This document shows positions 61,242 to 64,000 of a stretch of 64,000 nucleotides of DNA, one piece after another. This stretch comes from ZC4RG20 sp963782445 (GTDB lineage: Bacteria; Pseudomonadota; Gammaproteobacteria; Steroidobacterales; Rariloculaceae). The stretch lies in the NCBI GenBank assembly GCA_963782445.1, contig CAWAJM010000001.1, positions 3,472,001 to 3,536,000 of the forward strand, given 5' to 3'. Position numbers and translations under genes: made by a program. The notes below the pieces were generated by a model. It searched no databases. It saw nothing but the letters and a program-made list of their open reading frames with translations, and was not told the DNA's origin. How positions within the stretch are numbered: the stretch's first letter is position 1; the number at the start of each line of letters is the position of its first letter.

Positions 61242-62033
61242 ATGAGCACGGGCTCCGCAACGCCGTGGCGGCACACCGCCACCTTCCGCTTCTACGAAGA
61301 GCTCAACGACTTTCTGCCGGCGGCGTTTCGCAAACGCAGCTTCGAGCGGTCCTTCGACGGCACGCCGGCCGTCAAAAACGTCGTCGAGGCGATCGGCGTG
61401 CCGCACACGGAGATCGACCTCATTCTCGTCGACGGCGTCTCCGTCGGCTTTGGGCATCGGCTTGCCGGCGGCGAGCGCGTTGCCGTCTATCCGCTGTTCG
61501 AACGGCTCGACATCGCGCCGCTCAACCGCCTGCGGCCCCGGCCCCTGCGCGAGCCGCGCTTCGTGCTCGACGTGCACCTCGGCAGGCTCGCGCGCTATCT
61601 GCGCCTGCTCGGCTTCGACGCGGCCTACGACCGCGAGGCCGCCGACGAGGCGCTGGCGGCCCGCTCGGCCGCCGAGCATCGCATCCTGCTCACGCGCGAC
61701 CTGGGCCTGCTCAAACGCGCCGAGGTCACGCATGGGTATTGGCTGCGCAGCACGGATCCCGAGCGCCAGGTGGCCGAAGTGGTCCGGGCGCTCGACCTCG
61801 CCGGCGCCAGCCGGCCGTTCACGCGCTGCATGATCTGCAACGCACCGCTCGCGAACGTGGCCGAGCCGGAAGTGCGCGCGGCGCTGCCCGAAGGCGTGCG
61901 CGGGCGTCACGCGCACATCGCGCGCTGCACGGGCTGCGGGCGGCTCTATTGGCCGGGCAGCCACTTCGAGAAGCTGGCGCGGCTCGTCGCGCGGCTCATC
62001 GCCCCGCCGCCCCGCGAGGACGCCGAACCGTGA
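61242..62033 (+). CDS. Mut7-C RNase domain protein with ubiquitin-like N terminus
   Basis: The 263 aa protein has an N-terminal Mut7-C ubiquitin-like (ThiS/MoaD-type) domain at about 12-95 (TFRFYEELNDFLP, DGTPAVKNVVEAIGVPHTEIDLILV). A C-terminal Mut7-C domain, a PIN-like RNase fold, has FVLDVHLGRLARYLRLLGFD and ILLTRDLGLLKRAEV with conserved Asp residues. It ends in a zinc ribbon with CMIC and CTGC pairs. Such proteins are widespread but uncharacterised; RNase activity is inferred from the fold. Convergent with the aminotransferase, 17 bp apart. Confidence 0.9.
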   Translation: MSTGSATPWRHTATFRFYEELNDFLPAAFRKRSFERSFDGTPAVKNVVEAIGVPHTEIDLILVDGVSVGFGHRLAGGERVAVYPLFERLDIAPLNRLRPRPLREPRFVLDVHLGRLARYLRLLGFDAAYDREAADEALAARSAAEHRILLTRDLGLLKRAEVTHGYWLRSTDPERQVAEVVRALDLAGASRPFTRCMICNAPLANVAEPEVRAALPEGVRGRHAHIARCTGCGRLYWPGSHFEKLARLVARLIAPPPREDAEP

Positions 62034-62050
62034 GGATTGCGCGCCGGCGC

Positions 62051-63256
62051 TCAGGCGAGCGCCGCGCAGGCGCGCTGAATGCGGCGGCAGGCCTCCTCGA
62101 GCACCTCGGTGGCCGCGGCGTAGGAGATGCGGAAGTAAGGCGAGAGCCCGAATGCCGCGCCCTGCACACAGGCGACGCCCGCGGCCTCGAGCAGGTAGGT
62201 CACAAAGGCCGTGTCGTCGTCGATATGCTTGCCGTCCGGCGTCTTGCGGCCGATGACGCCCGCGCACGACGGGTAGACGTAGAACGCGCCCTCGGGCCGG
62301 CGGCACGTGATGCCTTGTGCGTCGTTGAGCATCTCGACGACGCGGTCGCGCCGGCCCTGGAACAGCCGGATGTGCGGCTCGATGAATTCCTGCGTTCCGT
62401 CGAGCGCTTCGACGGCTGCGGCTTGGGCGATCGACGAGGTATGCGTGATGCTCTGCGACTGCACGACGTTCATGGCCGCGATGAGGTCCTTCGGGCCGCC
62501 GCAGTAGCCGAGCCGCCAGCCCGTCATGCTATACGCCTTCGATACGCCGTTGACCGTCAGCGTGCGGTCGTAGAGCCTTGGCTCCACCTGCGCGATTGTC
62601 GTGAACTCGAAACCGTCGTAAACGACGTGCTCGTACATGTCGTCCGCCATGACGCGGACCTGCGGGTGACGCAGCAGCACCTCGGCCAGCCCCGCGAGCT
62701 GCGCACGCGAGTACGCGGCGCCCGTCGGGTTGCTCGGCGAGTTCAGGATCAGCCACTTCGTGCGCGGCGTGATCGCGGCCTCGAGCTGCTCGGGCCGCAT
62801 GAGGAAACCGGTGTCCTCGCCGCAAGGGACGAATACCGGCGTGCCCTCGGCCAGCAGGGCCATGTCGGGATACGAGACCCAGTACGGAGCCGGCACAATG
62901 ACCTCGTCCCCGGGATCGAGCGTCGCCATGAGGGCGTTGAACAGCACGCCCTTGCCGCCGCAGCCGACCGTGATCTGCGTGGCCGGATCGTAGGTCAGGC
63001 CGTTCTCGCGCGCGAACTTGGCAGCGATGGCCTTGCGCAGCGCGAGCGTGCCCGGAATCGGCGTGTATTTCGTCTCGCCGGCCTGCAGCGCGCGGATCGC
63101 GGCCTGCTTGATGTTGTCCGGCGTATCGAAGTCCGGCTCGCCGGCACCGAGACCGATGACGTCCCGGCCCTGCGCCTTGAGCTCCGCGACCTTGCCGGTC
63201 AGCACGTTCGTCGGGGAGGGCTTGATGCGGCCGAGCCGCTGCGAGAGAAATGCCAT
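62051..63256 (-). CDS. aspC: pyridoxal phosphate-dependent aspartate-type aminotransferase
   Basis: This class I aminotransferase (subgroup I-gamma) transfers amino groups between aspartate or related amino acids and 2-oxoglutarate. The 401 aa protein has IGLGAGEPDFDTPDNIK, YTPIPGTLALRKAIA, APYWVSYPDM, NSPSNPTGAAYSR, and the Schiff-base lysine in NGVSKAYSMTGWRLGY. It also has the C-terminal Arg of FRISYA that binds the substrate carboxylate. The start at 63256 fits the family. Members of this subgroup may also act on prephenate or on diaminopimelate intermediates; with dapC missing from its usual place, that is worth noting but unproven. Confidence 0.93.
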   Translation of the reverse strand: MAFLSQRLGRIKPSPTNVLTGKVAELKAQGRDVIGLGAGEPDFDTPDNIKQAAIRALQAGETKYTPIPGTLALRKAIAAKFARENGLTYDPATQITVGCGGKGVLFNALMATLDPGDEVIVPAPYWVSYPDMALLAEGTPVFVPCGEDTGFLMRPEQLEAAITPRTKWLILNSPSNPTGAAYSRAQLAGLAEVLLRHPQVRVMADDMYEHVVYDGFEFTTIAQVEPRLYDRTLTVNGVSKAYSMTGWRLGYCGGPKDLIAAMNVVQSQSITHTSSIAQAAAVEALDGTQEFIEPHIRLFQGRRDRVVEMLNDAQGITCRRPEGAFYVYPSCAGVIGRKTPDGKHIDDDTAFVTYLLEAAGVACVQGAAFGLSPYFRISYAAATEVLEEACRRIQRACAALA

Positions 63257-63404
63257 GTTAAGGACCGCCGGCCTGGCGGGGATGCACCGAAACGGCCTGC
63301 ACACTACGCCGCGCGGACCGCCCGCGCAACCCGGGGCGCTGCGCGCGATTCGCGGCGCATATTCGGTGCCCGGCGGCTGCTCGCAGTCTGCATTCGGGCG
63401 TCGT

Positions 63405-63592
63405 CCGCATGATTCATGAACGGGTTCGACGGGGGGTGGTGGGCGGAGTCTCGCGCAGATGGGCGCTTTCGGGGACGGCGTAAATCCCTCCCTGGAGCTT
63501 CCGTAGCGCGCCGTCCTGGCGCGCACGGCCCCGAAAGCGCCCATCTGCGCGAGACTCTTTGGCGACGCCGGCGGCCGTTCATGAATCATGCT
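63405..63592. repeat. Family-2 long palindrome, copy L3
   Basis: Inner arms of 29 nt (63446-63474 and 63529-63557) match perfectly; outer arms GCATGATTCATGAACGG and CCGTTCATGAATCATGC are as in L1. The centre has GTAAATCCCTCCCTGGAGC and CGCGCCGTCCTGGCGCGC. A GCGAGGAACTT-GGTGCGAAGACGG segment follows at about 63598-63632, and TCCGGCTTCAGGCTCGGCG at about 63716-63735 matches the arm of the 45.4 kb element. 63257-63404 and 63636-63715 hold no gene. Confidence 0.92.
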
Positions 63593-63763
63593 GCCGCGGC
63601 GCGAGGAACTTGCTGGTGCGAAGACGGCAGTCCGTGCGGCCTTCGCGATGCCGGAGCCCGAACGGCTGCAGCCAACGCTGGCCCGTGCGCTCTTCCGGCG
63701 ATGGCCAAATCCGTGTCCGGCTTCAGGCTCGGCGTAAGGGCGATGGCCGACGCCAGCCGCCGC

Positions 63764-63970
63764 CTAATCGCTCTGCTGCGCGTCCTCGGCCTCGCGCCGC
63801 TCGCGCTTCTCGCGGCGGCGGATGAGCTTTTGCACTTCCTTGTCGTGCAGCTTCTTGAGGGCCTCCTGCTGCTTCTTCTGGTCCTCGGCCGTCTGCGCCT
63901 GGGTTTTCTTGGGCTTCTTGCAGTCGAGCCGCGCCCAATCGAGATCGTGCTGGAACTGGAGATTGTTCAT
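63764..63970 (-). CDS. small charged protein of unknown function
   Basis: The 68 aa product is strongly charged and probably helical: WARLDCKKPKKTQAQTAEDQ followed by a Lys/Glu/Arg-rich stretch (QEALKKLHDKEVQKL and REKRERREAEDAQQSD). I do not recognise a family. The codon pattern is compatible with a gene, and the start MNNLQFQHDLDW is less GC-rich than typical spurious frames here. It lies at the right edge of the window, so its neighbours upstream are unknown. Confidence 0.5.
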   Translation of the reverse strand: MNNLQFQHDLDWARLDCKKPKKTQAQTAEDQKKQQEALKKLHDKEVQKLIRRREKRERREAEDAQQSD

Positions 63971-64000
63971 GGTCGCGGCCGCCGCCTCGATGAAATAGAG

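Noticed and set aside
62051..63589. N-terminally extended aminotransferase through copy L3
   Set aside because: The family start is at 63256; the extension is translated repeat sequence, and similar peptides appear at the other repeat copies.

Overview
This window of about 70% GC looks like a chromosomal segment of a high-GC gammaproteobacterium. The evidence is gene order: nlpD-pcm-surE next to ftsB-eno-kdsA-pyrG-tilS-accA-dnaE-lpxB-lpxA-fabZ-lpxD-skp-bamA-rseP-cdsA-uppS-frr-pyrH-tsf-rpsB, then map-glnD-dapD, then phoB-phoR-phoU. This is the classic Pseudomonas/Xanthomonas-type order. A lineage near Nevskiales/Steroidobacterales is only a guess. Five single-base frame disruptions fall in four genes, among them pyrG, dnaE and glnD. 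That pattern suggests an imperfectly polished long-read or metagenomic assembly rather than real gene decay.

Layout. 1-27.5 kb is one long minus-strand housekeeping block. It covers stationary-phase and repair functions (nlpD, pcm, surE), division (ftsB), enolase, KDO and CTP synthesis, tRNA-Ile lysidinylation, the acetyl-CoA carboxylase alpha subunit, the replicative polymerase, lipid A synthesis, outer-membrane assembly, phospholipid and undecaprenyl synthesis, and translation factors. Only smr is on the plus strand. 27.8-32.2 kb carries map, glnD and dapD on plus. 32.4-40.1 kb holds a DMT permease, pstB, dapE, a REP-associated tyrosine transposase (RAYT), dsbB and phoU-phoR-phoB. 40.2-45 kb has tsaB, a YoaA/DinG helicase and GTP-dependent PEP carboxykinase. 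45.5-52.8 kb is a minus-strand block: cyclase-FHA, methyltransferase, dusA, a YbdK-type ligase, an N-formylglutamate amidohydrolase-like protein and two lipoproteins, one a putative zinc peptidase. 53-57.5 kb carries galE followed by a complete QseE-QseG-QseF (GlrK-YfhG-GlrR) signalling triad. 58-64 kb has a secreted esterase, an amidase lipoprotein, a Mut7-C protein and an aspartate-type aminotransferase.

Two families of intergenic palindromes interrupt this backbone. Family 1 is a REP/REPIN family with core GGGGTCAGAGCCC between A and T tracts. It has about fifteen units, and the RAYT gene is bracketed by two of its pairs. Family 2 is a 100-190 bp element with a conserved centre of about 55 nt and long inverted arms. 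The arms are perfect or nearly perfect within a copy but differ between copies, including compensatory changes. Repeats of both families supply or abut the stop codons of several genes. REP units also sit where the usual gammaproteobacterial neighbours ispD/ispF, dxr and dapC are missing.

Translational coupling is pervasive: many minus-strand genes overlap by ATGA, GTGA, TTGA or TGATG, which was used to choose starts. No tRNA, rRNA, CRISPR array, prophage or IS element with terminal repeats was seen.
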